64,000 nucleotides of DNA from positions 3,968,001 to 4,032,000 of the forward strand of contig OZ176053.1 of assembly GCA_964247055.1 (NCBI GenBank). The letters run 5' to 3'. The notes under the pieces are model-generated. The model saw only the letters and a program-made list of their open reading frames with translations, had not been told where the DNA came from and made no database searches. Positions 1 through 11,527 of the stretch are shown here, one piece after another. This DNA is from Paragordius varius (taxonomy: Eukaryota > Nematomorpha). Both the position numbers and the translations under genes were made by a program. The first letter of the stretch is position 1. The number at the start of each line of letters is the position of its first letter.

Positions 1-75
1 CGAATTGAAAAGCGATGACTCTTTTATATACTAAAAGTTAATTTTTTTACTTGATATTTAATTTTTATATATTAA

Positions 76-600
76 GACTTCATTACCTTTTACCTTTTAG
101 AGTAGTTTTATATCCCAGGGCACAATTTCGTAAATAAACTATAGGTTTGAAAGTTATTTTAGCTAAAATTACTTTTAAATATTGTTATGTAATAAATATT
201 TTTTTTACAGTTTTGTGACTTCCAGAGTCCTAAATTGAGACAGCTCCAAAACACGATTGAAACTAACATCTGATATCAAAATCCAAATATATTAAGTTTT
301 TTCTGGTAAAATGTAGCCCGAAAGCTTCCTAAATTCAATTATTTACATTTTATAACTATAATATGCATTTATTCGCCTGTTGCATTATCGATTTAAAATT
401 ATAGAAAATATGGCGGCAAAAAAGTCTGAATTGAGGATTTATTTACAATTTTATATTTTTTTATAAAAAATTGTATAATGCGCCTATAAGGCTAAAAATA
501 GCATATATTTAAATTCGGCTTATTATCTTATGTACTTTTTAAGATATTCAAATTTCAAATAGCTTTGGGATGTAAAACTATCCCAAAAGGTAATGAAGTA
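76..600. mobile_element. Short TTAA-flanked inverted-repeat element, family R0, copy A
   Basis: The left end reads GACTTCATTACCTTTT. The right end, on the opposite strand, reads TACTTCATTACCTTTT. TTAA lies immediately outside both ends (72-75 and 601-604), consistent with a target-site duplication of the piggyBac type. A palindrome GGGAT...ATCCC sits just inside the right end (about 565-585). No coding potential is seen. A second, more diverged copy lies at 21816-22319; the shared core (about 215-330 here) aligns well by eye. It is best read as a non-autonomous DNA transposon. The superfamily is an inference from TTAA alone. Confidence 0.7.
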
Positions 601-1321
601 TTAACAATATATGAATTATTTATTAAATACAAACAAACATTTTTTTTCTCTATGGTTCCATAAAAAACCACAGAAGTATAGGCGAATTCTACGGTTAAAT
701 ACTCATTTTACCTTAAAGGAGCGCATAATATTTACATTAAAATCTGACCTTAAGAAGTTTAATTCATATTAATTTTTTTATGAAATATATTATGTGAATT
801 AGGTTGCATTGCATTTCTCGTGGTTGCAATATACTTTCTTTCAAGACCAAATACACAAATTTTATGGCGAGAAAAGGTGATATTTGGCGCATTTTTCTTG
901 TCAGCCATATTATGTCTTGGGTTTTCATTCCTTTTCCACACCATGTCTTGTCACAGTGAAAAAATGGGAAAATTATTTAGCAGGTTATATTTTATATAAT
1001 CAACTTATAATAAAAAATGATTAATTTTTTTTAAATTATATTTTGAAATATTTTTTAAAATATCAAGAAAACTGAATCCATAAAGTTTACAACCACTTTT
1101 TGTATTTTATTTCTTGCTAAATGTAATTTTTACTTATAAAAACGCAAAGAGTTTTTTATAATATCAATAACTTTAGATTTAATGATGGAATTTATTTTTT
1201 ATTGACAAGGATATAATTATCATTTACCGCTATCTTTAAAATTTATTCCATACAACAAAAATTAACTATTACGACATTCAATTATAAGCCTGCTTGAAAT
1301 TTTTAATTTTGATGTCTATAG

Positions 1322-2785
1322 ACTTGATTATTGTGGGATAACGCTTTTAATCATGGGTTCCTGCATACCCTGGTTATATTACAGTTTTTACTGCCAACCT
1401 TACACCAAATACGGTTACTTGACACTCATAATATGCCTTGGCATAATTTGTTTAATTATTTCGTTTTGGGAACGGTTTGGGGATCCTAATTACCGCTGGT
1501 TACGTGCAGGTATATATTTGTAGATTTATTTTGAATAATAACACAAAATATATGTTTTAACACTATTTTGCCTTAAAATATAGGATTTAATTTTTATGAA
1601 TGGATTTTTATCGAGTGATGTTTCATAAAGTCTGATAAAGATATAAGCGACGTTTGAGTTGGAAATTTAATCATGATTTAATTTTATAAAGATAAATCGG
1701 ACAATTAAAATTTTAATTAACCAATGTAATAATTTGAATTTTGTAACATAATCGCATTTAGCCATATTAGGCTTTGCCCAAAATATACATAATCGGTTTA
1801 TAATCACCCCTAAAATGCTCGCTAAATTTTAAGTGACTTTGTGCCAAGAAATATATAATAATTGGTTTTATTTGTTTACCCTGAGGTTATTATTTTAAAT
1901 ATTTTACAATTCATATTTAAGTCTCATTACCCTTATTTAATTTATGATTTACAATTTTTTGTGTAGGACTCTTTATTACATTTGGTTGCAGTGGTGTTAT
2001 ACCTGCCCTCCATTACACTCTGGTAAATGGTATTTATACTGCCATGACTATTGGCGTTATGGGTTGGATTTGTCTCATGGGACTTTTATACATTGTGGGC
2101 ACGCTTATGTATGCTTTCCGTGTACCAGAACGCTTTTTCCCAGGCAAATTTGATTTATGGGTAAATAATTTTATATAGAGTAACGGGGTTTCATAAATTA
2201 TTTGTTGAATATATTGCATAATTTAAATAAAAATAAAAGAAATCTCTAAATTATCAAATTTTTTTAACTAATTTGCACATGCATATATATAAAATTTTTA
2301 CATTATGACAAACTCTCATCTTATGATTTCCTTTCGTAGACTTTTTTATTAACATCTTTTGATATTTAATTTTTACTGATTTTTATGAATTGTTAAGGTT
2401 TTGTACTGTTTTGTTATTAATTAAAAACATTTGTCTATATTCTCTTAAAAATTGATTGTATGGGAGATATACCCACCTTATTTTAAATAACCAAAAAAGT
2501 TAAATTATATTTTTTCTTAAAAAGTGTCAGCATAAGGATATTAAGCTCTACATTTTCCCAAAATTGGTCATTATAACCAGAGTTTATTGTATATATTTTT
2601 GGCTCTTTTATACCATTTTAAATTTCTTCTTTTTTTTCTTTTGTGCTTGATAGTTTCAAAGCCATCAAATTTTTCATGTGTTTGTCCTTGTGGCGGCTTT
2701 TGTTCATTTTTATGGGATCTCAAAAATGGCTGCTCACAGATTATCTCTCGGTGAATGTGCTGCGGAAAACCTTAATTTTAGCTAA
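1322..2785 (+). CDS. AdipoR: Adiponectin receptor-like PAQR protein, last three exons (5' part outside window)
   Basis: Three exons, 1322-1509, 1967-2160 and 2654-2785, join in phase across GT-AG introns of 457 and 493 nt and end at TAA 2783-2785. They give about 170 residues of the C-terminal half of an AdipoR1/2-type PAQR receptor, a seven-membrane-segment protein of surface or internal membranes that acts as a zinc-dependent ceramidase-like receptor. Diagnostic stretches include LDYCGITLLIMGS, CIPWLYYSFYC, RVPERFFPGKFDLW and FQSHQIFH. The Asp of LDY and both His of SHQIFH match three zinc ligands known in AdipoR1 (D208, H337, H341); the fourth (H191) would lie upstream. The C-tail resembles vertebrate AdipoR only loosely. 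No upstream exon is visible in 1-1321, so the preceding intron exceeds 1.3 kb or holds a very short exon. Confidence 0.93.
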
Positions 2786-4116
2786 TTGTTCTCATTTACC
2801 GAATTCTCGCAATAATAATTTTTATTCTTCTCAAGTTTTATCGGTGTGAAAGTAAAACAAGGTTATCTCTTAATAAAAGTTTGTTAACAACAATATGAAT
2901 GATTGTAAATATAAATATCATATTAACATAAATATCGCAAATACCACTCTGTGATAATCAGTAAAATAATAATAACATTTTATTTATCAATAATACAGAA
3001 ACACATATTACTGATGACATAATATTTATTCGAATTCACTGATATATATATTACTGATACTATAAACAAATTATGCACCTCTACCTTCATTAATTTTTAA
3101 TATATGTATGTATCATCTACCTTTTAGTTAATTAACTTAAATAAAGTCAAATTAATGATTTCAAACTTAATATAATTGTTTCATTAGTAGGAAAAATTTG
3201 CCAATAGAAAATATTGATGTGCGTAATAATTTCTAGAGATGACCTTACTGAAGCCAAACTAAAATTAGAAGATTAGAAGCAATTGAAAAACTATAATAAA
3301 AACTTATCTCAATTCAGTTACCTTCAATTTTGAAGATCAATAGCTTTGATGGATTATTATTATTTTTGGTCCAACTTTTTTTACATGATACAATCCAGAA
3401 TTTTGCGAGAAAGATTTAATTTAACAATTTTGTTTTAAGGATATTTTTATTGTAGATATAATAATAATTTAAAAATTAGGCGTAATCGCAATTATAAGGT
3501 AATGTATCGGCCATATATTACGGAAAGCTTTATAAAACTAGTGGATATTTTTTATGACTACTTGTTATTGGGAATTTGTAGAAATACTGAAGCGTTTATG
3601 AAATGTCTGCCTACTTAAAGTTTGTTAAAAAGGGAAAAAATAACATTGTAATGAAAAACTTAAGATTGGCTTTTGACATAAAATTATGGATTATTATTGC
3701 TTTCTCCACAGTCGTTTTCAATCATTTAAGATTTTGATAGAGCTTTTCATCCATTTCAAGGCCTTGCAATATTCCACATCGATTTTAACCTCGAATTATT
3801 ACGGTGTCTTTGTGTCTCGTTAGCTCCTGGATATTTCCCCTTAATATGCGCAAATCCAAAATGGTTCCTGTTTAATTCAACCCTTTATTGGCCTTTATTA
3901 TAATGAGAGCTCAATTGGGACCATATTACAACATTTTTTACTCTAAGAATTGTAAGCTTAGATCATTTTTGCGACATATCATACTTTAAACTTTGATTAT
4001 TTGTGGATTGGAAAGGTTCGGTGATTGTTCGATTTTCTACCGACTATCTTTAATCTTTCTCCCCTCTGAAGGGGCTAAACGTAACGCGGATTAGCGCCAA
4101 ACTGTAATAATATGCT

Positions 4117-4155
<39 letters not shown>

Positions 4156-4826
4156 TAAATTATGTCGGACTCTTATACGTTTCCGAAAAATCGTTTTCTA
4201 ATTTTCAGGCGTTAGAGAATCCCATTTGACAAAAAAATTAGAAAAAAATAATGACTATCATATAGAAGAATTCTATACTTTTCCACAAAAAATGATAAAA
4301 TTTTTAGTAATCCATTTTTCCCTAATTAACAATATATCTAGTTTTGGACGAACTCCAGAGGCTAAACAAAAAACGCTTGACTATAATCTAGGCCGGCGAC
4401 AAATTTTAAAAGTTGTGTGTTTACGGAAAATTATTTAGCCATCATCTATGTTTTCGTTAAAATACAACAAATTATTTTTATTATTTTTGTTTAAAAATAC
4501 GCATTACTTATAAAAAGGCGATGTTAATCAACTATTAAACGAAGAACGGCATTATGCCGCGAAATGCGCGCTTTTGATTGAAAAAATTATAAATAAAAAA
4601 TTTATTATTAATTGATAAAAAATGAATATGTAAAAAGAAATTTCAATTTTTTATTTTATTTAAATATCAATACATTTATCATTCATACACATTTATATGA
4701 AAATATATTTATATGTATATCATAATTTAATAATTTGTTCACATGTGCAAGAATATCGCTTGTGGTGCTTAACGCTTTATCTTTATATTTTCATGGTCCA
4801 TCGCGTGAAAAGAACAAAAAAATGAT
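2786..4826. other. Intergenic AT-rich stretch between AdipoR and GPCR 3' ends
   Basis: No convincing gene. A 70-codon open frame at 4226-4438 is AT-biased, matches nothing recognisable and lacks a promoter or partner exon. The part around 3700-4120 is less AT-rich than its surroundings and ends with a small hairpin, CCCCTCTGAAGGGG, near 4060; it may be a worn repeat but carries no identifiable family feature. A (TA)n run occupies about 4121-4150. The AdipoR (+) and GPCR (-) genes both end into this interval. Confidence 0.5.
4121..4150. repeat. (TA)n microsatellite
   Basis: About 15 uninterrupted TA dinucleotides. Similar shorter runs occur near 6594, 18726, 28370, 38323 and 51130. Confidence 0.9.
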
Positions 4827-6101
4827 TTATCTTCTACACATGAATTTGTTAATGAATTTGTCTCGAAACGCACTATCTAAAATGGCGTAAACGTAAAAAC
4901 ACCAACAATAATTAGTATATTCCAATAAATTACTGATTGCAATGAGTGTGTTTGATGCGGCCGATCCTTGAAAAGAATACATTAGGGATAAAACTGAGGC
5001 TGGAAGGATGCTTGTACAATAAAACACTATAAAACCGCTCAATAAAATGATTGTTTTAATTAAGGACGATAATAAATCAGGATCCCAAACTTTTTTGGTT
5101 GGCGTTGAATTGCTTTTAGTCGAAGAATTACTTAAAGGACGGATATTTTGTGATCCAATAATTGGGGTATTCGCTTTCTTTGGTTTTAACCAAAATGATG
5201 ACGAAGCATTCTGTCGAATACATTTGTCACTTTTGAAAATATTTAAATCTTTCGTTTCAGGCATTATAATACTTTGTGGGACTGATATCATTATGGATTG
5301 TATGTTAGGGGCTAGTATGGGGACATTTTGTTTTTTAACAAAATTTGGACAACGCGCTTTTTTCCTATATCTATACTTTAGTATTGATGTGCTTATGCCT
5401 ATGACGAAAAAAAACATACATAGCGTAGGCAAATAAACTAAAACACTCTCTCGCAAAATTTCATAAAATTTGAATCCAAATGTCCGTTCTTTTATGATTC
5501 GTTTACAAAAGTATCCATACTTAGGGTTGCGATAATAATATTTTTGTTGGCTGGACGATGATTTACAACGGTACAAAAGGTACCATTGACTGATGGGTAT
5601 GCAAAAGGATAAAGAAATCGTGAATGATAACATTGGTACCCAGGCATGAATTTGTTGTTTGCGCCACATCAATTTTTGCGTTGGCTTAGTCACCACAATG
5701 TATCGATCTAGGAAGAAAAAGGCCATTATGACTATGGCGGCCCGTTTGAAGGCCTTGGAGAGAGGCAGGACACCTTTGCGTGCAAATATGTTCCATTTAC
5801 ATGTCATGACAAACAACTTACCATGGTAAAGACCAACCTTTTCAATGAACGGATAAAATATATCCATAAAACATGAAAGCCAATTGAAAATGGCCAAGTA
5901 TCGTAGGTAATTACTGCTCACATCATCGTGCAAAGAACGTGTAACCTGGAATGCCACCGTATTCCCAATCATCCCTATAATTGATTGTAAGGGTGTTAGA
6001 TAAATGTAAACTATGTATTCAAACAATTCATTGGGTGTTTTACGATCATAACTTTTTGAATAGGTACAATACGGCGTAGTGCGATTATAGGCAAAGGCCA
6101 T
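4827..6101 (-). CDS. Rhodopsin-class (class A) G protein-coupled receptor, intronless
   Basis: A single 424-codon open frame with ATG at 6101. An N-glycosylation sequon (NRT) sits at residue 6. Class A hallmarks are visible: GN at 46-47 in TM1, a TM2-like segment at about 65-85, a Cys at 101 ahead of TM3, the LDRY motif at 131-134 at the end of TM3, TM4 at about 153-170, a TM5 segment at about 219-241, a basic Ser/Asn-rich third loop of roughly 100 residues, TM6 at about 347-372, and a TM7 segment (NYCWCFYVYAILD) followed by a short basic tail. TM7 departs from the usual NPxxY, as happens in peptide-type receptors of lophotrochozoans. The ligand cannot be told from sequence; a neuropeptide or orphan receptor is likely. 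It would act at the plasma membrane through heterotrimeric G proteins. No intron is needed, but a 5' untranslated exon cannot be excluded. Confidence 0.85.
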   Translation of the reverse strand: MAFAYNRTTPYCTYSKSYDRKTPNELFEYIVYIYLTPLQSIIGMIGNTVAFQVTRSLHDDVSSNYLRYLAIFNWLSCFMDIFYPFIEKVGLYHGKLFVMTCKWNIFARKGVLPLSKAFKRAAIVIMAFFFLDRYIVVTKPTQKLMWRKQQIHAWVPMLSFTISLSFCIPISQWYLLYRCKSSSSQQKYYYRNPKYGYFCKRIIKERTFGFKFYEILRESVLVYLPTLCMFFFVIGISTSILKYRYRKKARCPNFVKKQNVPILAPNIQSIMISVPQSIIMPETKDLNIFKSDKCIRQNASSSFWLKPKKANTPIIGSQNIRPLSNSSTKSNSTPTKKVWDPDLLSSLIKTIILLSGFIVFYCTSILPASVLSLMYSFQGSAASNTLIAISNLLEYTNYCWCFYVYAILDSAFRDKFINKFMCRR

Positions 6102-6949
6102 TTGTAAGGTAAGGATGAAGGATAGTAAATATATATTTTGGAGAAAATTGATTAAACACTAAATATTTCTGCTTATTAATGCCATATAATTTTTAAGGTA
6201 AATATTTATATAATAATAATAATAATAATTAAAATGAGATCATGAATAAGTAGGGCAAAATGTAAGGTTTCTTTTTAATTTAAGAAAATATGGAATTATA
6301 ATTTGTATGAATATTCTGTTAATCTAGTAAACTAAATCATTCTTGTTAAAATTGTGGCATTCAAAGATGATATAAACGTTAAACAAATTAAACAACAGTT
6401 ATTGGCTAGGCTTAAACTCTAACGTTTTTTTTTACAATTTGTAATATTAAAACAAAATAATATAAATGCTTAATTGCTTGGATGTATCTATTGTTTGCCG
6501 TACAAATGTAATTAAAAGAGAAGCGTCTTATTTTTTGATTTGTGTAGATTTTTTAAAGCTTTTTAACCTAATTGATGGAGATTTCATAATCAATATATAT
6601 ATATATAAACATAATTAGATAAAGGTTAATTTTGAGACAGGTGTTTGCATGTTTTAAAATTTAAACATTAGTAAATTTTTACGCTTTCCTCAAACAAGCG
6701 GAAATAAAGTAAAATACTTTGTTATAGATAAAAATCTAATTCTCCATTTTTTAAGTTAACGGGGCCCGCCATATAAAATATAATAAAATATTATTTATGA
6801 TTTTAGCATATTTTTTCTTTATAAAAATAATATTATTGCGACCAAAATTCTGTATAGTAATGTTCATTACTGTTATTTTGTTGTCAAGCACATTCGTTCT
6901 TATAGTAATACTAGCCATGTCTTTCAATGTTAAATCTTTTGTAACTCAA
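6102..6949. other. Upstream region of the GPCR, no feature seen
   Basis: AT-rich sequence with short TAA/TA runs (6213-6230, 6594-6608). It should contain the GPCR promoter, but no element can be named. Confidence 0.4.
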
Positions 6950-6961
6950 ATCATTTTTTCA

Positions 6962-7215
6962 GGGTAATCTTCAATTTGTTTGTCTACCATAGTTGCCCAC
7001 ATATATTCATTCTATTAACCCTCATTAATGACCAAAGAATACAATGCATCCCTATTTATTCTCTATCATAACATAATCTCTTCTATTTCAGGATATTTCT
7101 TATCTTCCCCTAACTGATTTCTGGTCTACTCTATTGTAAATGATCTTATCCATATCATTTTCAATCCCATTTAATGTTTTTTTATTAATGTCCATGTTTC
7201 GGAATCATATATCAT
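6962..7215 (-). mobile_element. LINE relic, 3' end of a reverse transcriptase ORF
   Basis: Reading the minus strand, residues YDSETWTLIKK appear near 7200. They match the Y-x-SETW-T-L-T motif typical of the C-terminal part of non-LTR retrotransposon ORF2. A FGH motif follows about 120 nt downstream near 7030, where the usual (R/L)WFGHV-RM box is expected. Several stops and at least one frameshift interrupt the frame, so this is an old 5'-truncated copy. The clade (RTE, Jockey or CR1-like) cannot be decided. Residual identity is short, hence moderate confidence. Confidence 0.55.
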
Positions 7216-8009
7216 CATTATTTGTGGGATCGCTCAATATATTATGTGTCACTTACAATAACCTCAGAAAATTTTAATACGTTCATTGCGTTGTAATAAC
7301 CGAGGCAAACAACAGCCAAATTATTTTACTAGCATATTTTTTTAATTTAAGAATGGTATTGTATGTAGTCAAAAATTTCGCGCTCCGAACGAAACAGAGC
7401 TGATTTTAACGTATATTTGCTAATGACTGAACTTATTTGATTTTATTTAAAATAAGTCAAATAACTAAAATAATCCAAAGAGTTGGCACTCGGTACTTTG
7501 GCAATAACCTTTTGAAATATGTAAAAACGCTGCTGTTTTTAGTTATAAATTAATTAATGTTTGGTGCCCAAAATACTAACAACACCAAATGATTACATAA
7601 TATAATATTCTAAAACTAGAGTGTTCTGGCTCTAATTTTTCGCAAATGCCTCGGTGAATATTATTGTAGAATAACTTTTTAAAAGCTATCAATTATTGTA
7701 AAACAATATTTTTAATAAATATCTGTTTTATTAATCTTATAGATTGTTTCATAAATTAGATGGATGATCGGTTAGTCTTTCAAAACTGAGTAAAGTAAAA
7801 CAATATCCCTGCCATAATGTTAACATGCTTTTGAGCCCTGTTAGAAAATATAATTACGAAAAGGCTAGATCCCACCATTCCTTTACACCACCGCCAGTTA
7901 ATATTTAAACCTGTTGATCAATATCATCTGGGATGTTTTAAAGATAGGAACCGTCACTTAAACCTCGGTTAGTAATATATGTAGGCAAAAATAACTTAAA
8001 GGATTGTAT
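7216..8009. other. Gene-free AT-rich stretch
   Basis: No open frame, motif or repeat partner was recognised, apart from a somewhat less AT-rich part at about 7860-7970 directly before the retroelement fossil. Confidence 0.4.
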
Positions 8010-8596
8010 TTAGATATGAATGATGCTTATTTACAGATTCTTAAACAGCAAGAACGACTTTCAATGACAATTTGGATTCATAAGAGGTTGTTTTGTTAAA
8101 ATCCAAATTCATTGGTATCAAAAAAACTATATTTATAATATGGTAATATTGCGACGTTAACCAAAGTATTGCAACAATTAGAAGCCATATGTTCAAAATT
8201 AAGTTAAAACTTGCACTTTTATCAGTATATTACATGGGGCACGAAATTCAAAATTATAGTATTCGGCTGGCAAATAATATAACACGCCATTTAAATATCC
8301 TGGCACTAATAAAACAGAATACGAATAATTTAACATCCACGAACGCTTTACCCAAACTTTATCTACCTAAAAGCAATCTTCACGGAAACACCGGATCCAC
8401 GGCACTCGACCGATAGAAGTGGAAGGCAAAAATTTTATTTACCAAAGATGCTAATGATGAAATTCATTAGACTAAATTTAACAGCCCATGTTGATTAATA
8501 TAAGGATGTACCTACCTAAAATGGAGCGATGCAAAATCAATTATTTCACAATCAGAGAGAAAACTTTCGCCTTAAAATTTAAACCATTTATTGCTA
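8010..8596 (+). mobile_element. Old Ty3/Gypsy-like fossil, reverse transcriptase to RNase H region
   Basis: Short protein stretches in the order expected for a Ty3/Gypsy pol gene: a DAYLQI box near 8020 (the AYLQI box of reverse transcriptase), a YYMGHEI box near 8230 (the YLGH box that closes the reverse transcriptase domain), and an NYFTIREKTFALKFK stretch near 8545 (the NY-T-EKE box of RNase H). The element is broken, with several breaks, and no LTRs were found, so it is an old fragment. It is clearly more decayed than the young Gypsy element at 30151-34731. Confidence 0.65.
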
Positions 8597-8968
8597 CTAA
8601 AATTTTGAAATTTTAACATATAAGAAAATAACAACAAACTTAATATTTATCATTAACAATGATAAATAACTCAGAAGAATTTATATAACAGGGATTATTG
8701 TTAAAAAGAAGGCAAAACAACATCAGACACCATATCAAGACTAACATATGATGATGTTACTACAAGCTCTCATAACGAAGACGCCTAAAATGATCAGCAA
8801 CGCTTCATTATTTTCATAGAAAAATATTTTTGTAAAATACTAACAAAAATTACTCATTCAAAAAAAATTAATTATTAATACTACAACAATGGAGTATATA
8901 TTATGTAAATTAAATATGTTAATATTTAAATATTTATTACAAAGAATAAAATAAATCCATATTAACTA

Positions 8969-10513
8969 ATGACAGTTTCTTATTCTGCAGATTTTGCCAC
9001 AGATTCCTTTTCAATTTTTATCAAGATACTTTGGAAATGGCGTGGAAGTGTTTATCAATTGACTTGGAAACCTATTCTAGTTTTTACAATGTTTTATATA
9101 CTGTTATACATAACGTTTGCCAAAATACTGTCGCACGAAACGCAACATTTTTTTGTCGAGGTAGCAGAGAAGGCTGAAAAAACGGAAGGTATTTTAATAG
9201 GATCCTTAGCTTTTGTACTTGGGTTCTATATCAATGTAGTTTTGTCCAGGTGGTGGACTTTTTACCTTAAAATACCTTATCCAGATTCGCTGTCTTTTAT
9301 GGTCACGGCATACATCCCAGGTGAGGATAATAAATCGCGACTCCTACGCCGTACACTTATGCGTTATGTAAATTTATCCTTGATATGCGTGTTTCGACAC
9401 ATCTCAGTCCCTGTCAAAAAACGTTTCCCTACGCTAGATCACTTAGTAGTTTCTGGTATAATGACAGATGCTGAGAAAGAACTTTTACAAAAAACGCAAC
9501 CTGCCATAAATATGTATGCCACAGTTTTACTTTGGTCCATAGCCCTCATAAATAAAGCACAATCCTCGGGATTTATACCACACCCCATGGGCTGCTCCAT
9601 TCTCATCAATGAGGTTAAAATGTTTAGATCGGGTCTGGGCAAATTATTGTCTCAAGATTTGATTAATATACCTCTGGTATATACACAAGTGGTTATGGTA
9701 GCCGTTTATGCATTTTGTGCCGTTTGTCTGTTTGCTAGGCAAACTTATATGTTTCGTGCTATATATATGGATGAGGTTGTATTTGCATCTGCTACAAATG
9801 AAAGTTATACCAATAATAAAAATAATACCCTATTAGCTATAACAACAAGCGGCAACGTAGGCAAAATTAACGATAAATTGCGAGATGTTAGCGGACCGTT
9901 TAGGACACTTTTACATTACCTCTTTTACATTGGATGCCTGAAAGCTGCTGAAGTGTGTCTAAATCCCATGGGCGAAGATGACGACGATTTCCCCACCAAT
10001 TGGATAATTGATCGGAATCTTTCGGTAACTTACAATCTTTTGGATATGCAACAGGCTTGTATGTGCCCTACGCTGGAGAAAGATAAATTTTGGGAAAAGG
10101 CAGAAGGGGAAGTCCTTATTCCATACACAAATGCAGCTAAGAAGTTTGATAAAGGTAAAGTTTTTGAAGGTTCAGCCGCTCAGGTTTGTGAAAATAAACC
10201 CAGGGAAATATTTGAGGAACCTATGGCACTACCCATAATTAAAGGACATGACATTAAAAACTCGACCAAAAAATTAAGGTTGAGAAAAAATGATAATGTT
10301 ATTGAACCCGTTAGGATACCTACTAGTCCTATACCTCTGCATATTAGCAGCTCGCACAAAAATGACCCTACAAGCTTAACCGATCCTTTATATATTAGGC
10401 CTGGATCAAGTCCCTCCCATGAAATGGAAATAATACTTCCGCATTACAATAATGATTCGGATAAAAACCAGCGTGATGAGTGCGAAGAAGATTATATATT
10501 TCGATTTTCTTAA
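8969..10513 (+). CDS. Bestrophin, calcium-activated chloride channel, intronless
   Basis: A 514-codon open frame starting MTVSY, a start typical of invertebrate bestrophins. Bestrophins form pentameric anion channels in plasma or endomembranes, gated by Ca2+. The neck helix (SLAFVLGFYINVVLSRWW, about 79-96) keeps Phe82 and Phe86, equivalent to neck residues F80 and F84 of human BEST1, while the residue at the I76 position differs. The RLLRRTLMRYVNLS block lies at 124-137. The calcium-clasp motif NPMGEDDDDFPTNW (332-345) is intact, followed by the conserved DRNL. Relative to BEST1, the stretch before the fourth membrane segment (about 268-305) is roughly 35 residues longer and Asn/Thr-rich. 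The tail after about 390 is divergent and probably disordered. A single exon in a genome of spliced genes could reflect old retroposition or intron loss; no poly(A) relic or duplication was seen. Confidence 0.95.
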   Translation: MTVSYSADFATDSFSIFIKILWKWRGSVYQLTWKPILVFTMFYILLYITFAKILSHETQHFFVEVAEKAEKTEGILIGSLAFVLGFYINVVLSRWWTFYLKIPYPDSLSFMVTAYIPGEDNKSRLLRRTLMRYVNLSLICVFRHISVPVKKRFPTLDHLVVSGIMTDAEKELLQKTQPAINMYATVLLWSIALINKAQSSGFIPHPMGCSILINEVKMFRSGLGKLLSQDLINIPLVYTQVVMVAVYAFCAVCLFARQTYMFRAIYMDEVVFASATNESYTNNKNNTLLAITTSGNVGKINDKLRDVSGPFRTLLHYLFYIGCLKAAEVCLNPMGEDDDDFPTNWIIDRNLSVTYNLLDMQQACMCPTLEKDKFWEKAEGEVLIPYTNAAKKFDKGKVFEGSAAQVCENKPREIFEEPMALPIIKGHDIKNSTKKLRLRKNDNVIEPVRIPTSPIPLHISSSHKNDPTSLTDPLYIRPGSSPSHEMEIILPHYNNDSDKNQRDECEEDYIFRFS

Positions 10514-10840
10514 AAATCAAGAATTAAATTTAATTTGGAAATTGACAAGATAATAAATTATAATAATTAATTACACATATTATAGTCACGTATATTATTT
10601 ATGAAATGGTAAAACATGAATAACTTTGGAGACAACCAATTTATTAACTCTTTTGACATTTTCATAATAATCTGTGATTTAAATTAAAGAAAATATTTCA
10701 ATCATATTGGATTATTGAAAGAAATTGACAGATGAAGCTAATGATATTTTATCAAAAAAAGAGCGTTATATCTAGTTACTTATTACATGTAATGATTAAT
10801 CTTTTTAACACGGTATTAATTAATTAATCAATCAATTAAA

Positions 10841-11527
10841 TTATCCACTAGCATTCATTTGATCTTGTAACCATTTTAAAGTGTCATCTCCAACATCAAT
10901 AGCTTGGTAGTTCCCGTCTCGCGCTCCAGACAATATTGAATTTGGGATTTTGTTTTTAGGACCACCGGCCAATGCTAATTTAGCATTAAATGTGTTACCA
11001 AATTGTAATCCATGTTTGCTATCTATGCGGTTTTCAAGGGAATTAAGATAATTGTTATTATAATTGGGGTTATCGTACATCATGTTTGGCGTTTTTACGA
11101 ACGGTATTTTATCATAATTTTTCAACATTTCCCGGAGTAGGTGTCGATACCCCGATTGAGTTTCCGCATGCGAATTACGGAAGTTACGATAACTGTTGGA
11201 TAAATTTTTATATTTGTTATATGGAATTTTGCCGGCTGATTGACCAACTTGATCCAATATCTCTAGGCCTAGGATTCGTTTAATTTTGGGGTGGTTGGAA
11301 TTGTATAGATTATTACTGTTGTAATTAAAATTATTACCATTTTCTGTTAAAGCGGAACGCAAGTGTCTTCTTCTGATACTTTTTAGTTTGATGAGATCGT
11401 CATTCCTTAAAGGTGAATTATTATCCCAAACTGAGCCGGCTTGTACATAAATGGAATCCACACAGTGGTATATTAATATATTCCATACTAGTATGGGTAA
11501 AATAGTAAGAGTGCGCTTTATCATCAT
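10841..11527 (-). CDS. Secreted protein, possible peptide precursor, unidentified
   Basis: An intronless 228-codon frame starting MMIKRTLTILPILVWNIL, a typical signal peptide with cleavage likely near residue 25. The rest is hydrophilic and Asn-rich. Basic clusters that could be prohormone-convertase sites occur at RRR 52-54 and KIKR 81-84, with many single Arg/Lys. The segment between KIKR and the next basic sites (ILGLEILDQVGQSAGK) and a later HLLREMLKNY stretch at about 129-138 look amphipathic. There is no tandem peptide repeat, no GKR/GRR amidation signal and no conserved cysteine pattern after the signal, so assignment as a neuropeptide precursor is only a possibility. The upstream strand (11528 onward) carries no further exon. 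No family was recognised. Confidence 0.65.
   Translation of the reverse strand: MMIKRTLTILPILVWNILIYHCVDSIYVQAGSVWDNNSPLRNDDLIKLKSIRRRHLRSALTENGNNFNYNSNNLYNSNHPKIKRILGLEILDQVGQSAGKIPYNKYKNLSNSYRNFRNSHAETQSGYRHLLREMLKNYDKIPFVKTPNMMYDNPNYNNNYLNSLENRIDSKHGLQFGNTFNAKLALAGGPKNKIPNSILSGARDGNYQAIDVGDDTLKWLQDQMNASG

Noticed and set aside
4226-4438. 70-codon frame that could be a small gene
   Set aside because: Lys/Asn/Ile bias expected from AT-rich DNA, no domain, no conserved neighbours.
5047-5436. 129-codon plus-strand open frame
   Set aside because: It lies wholly antisense to the GPCR and reads as its complement, with no family similarity.
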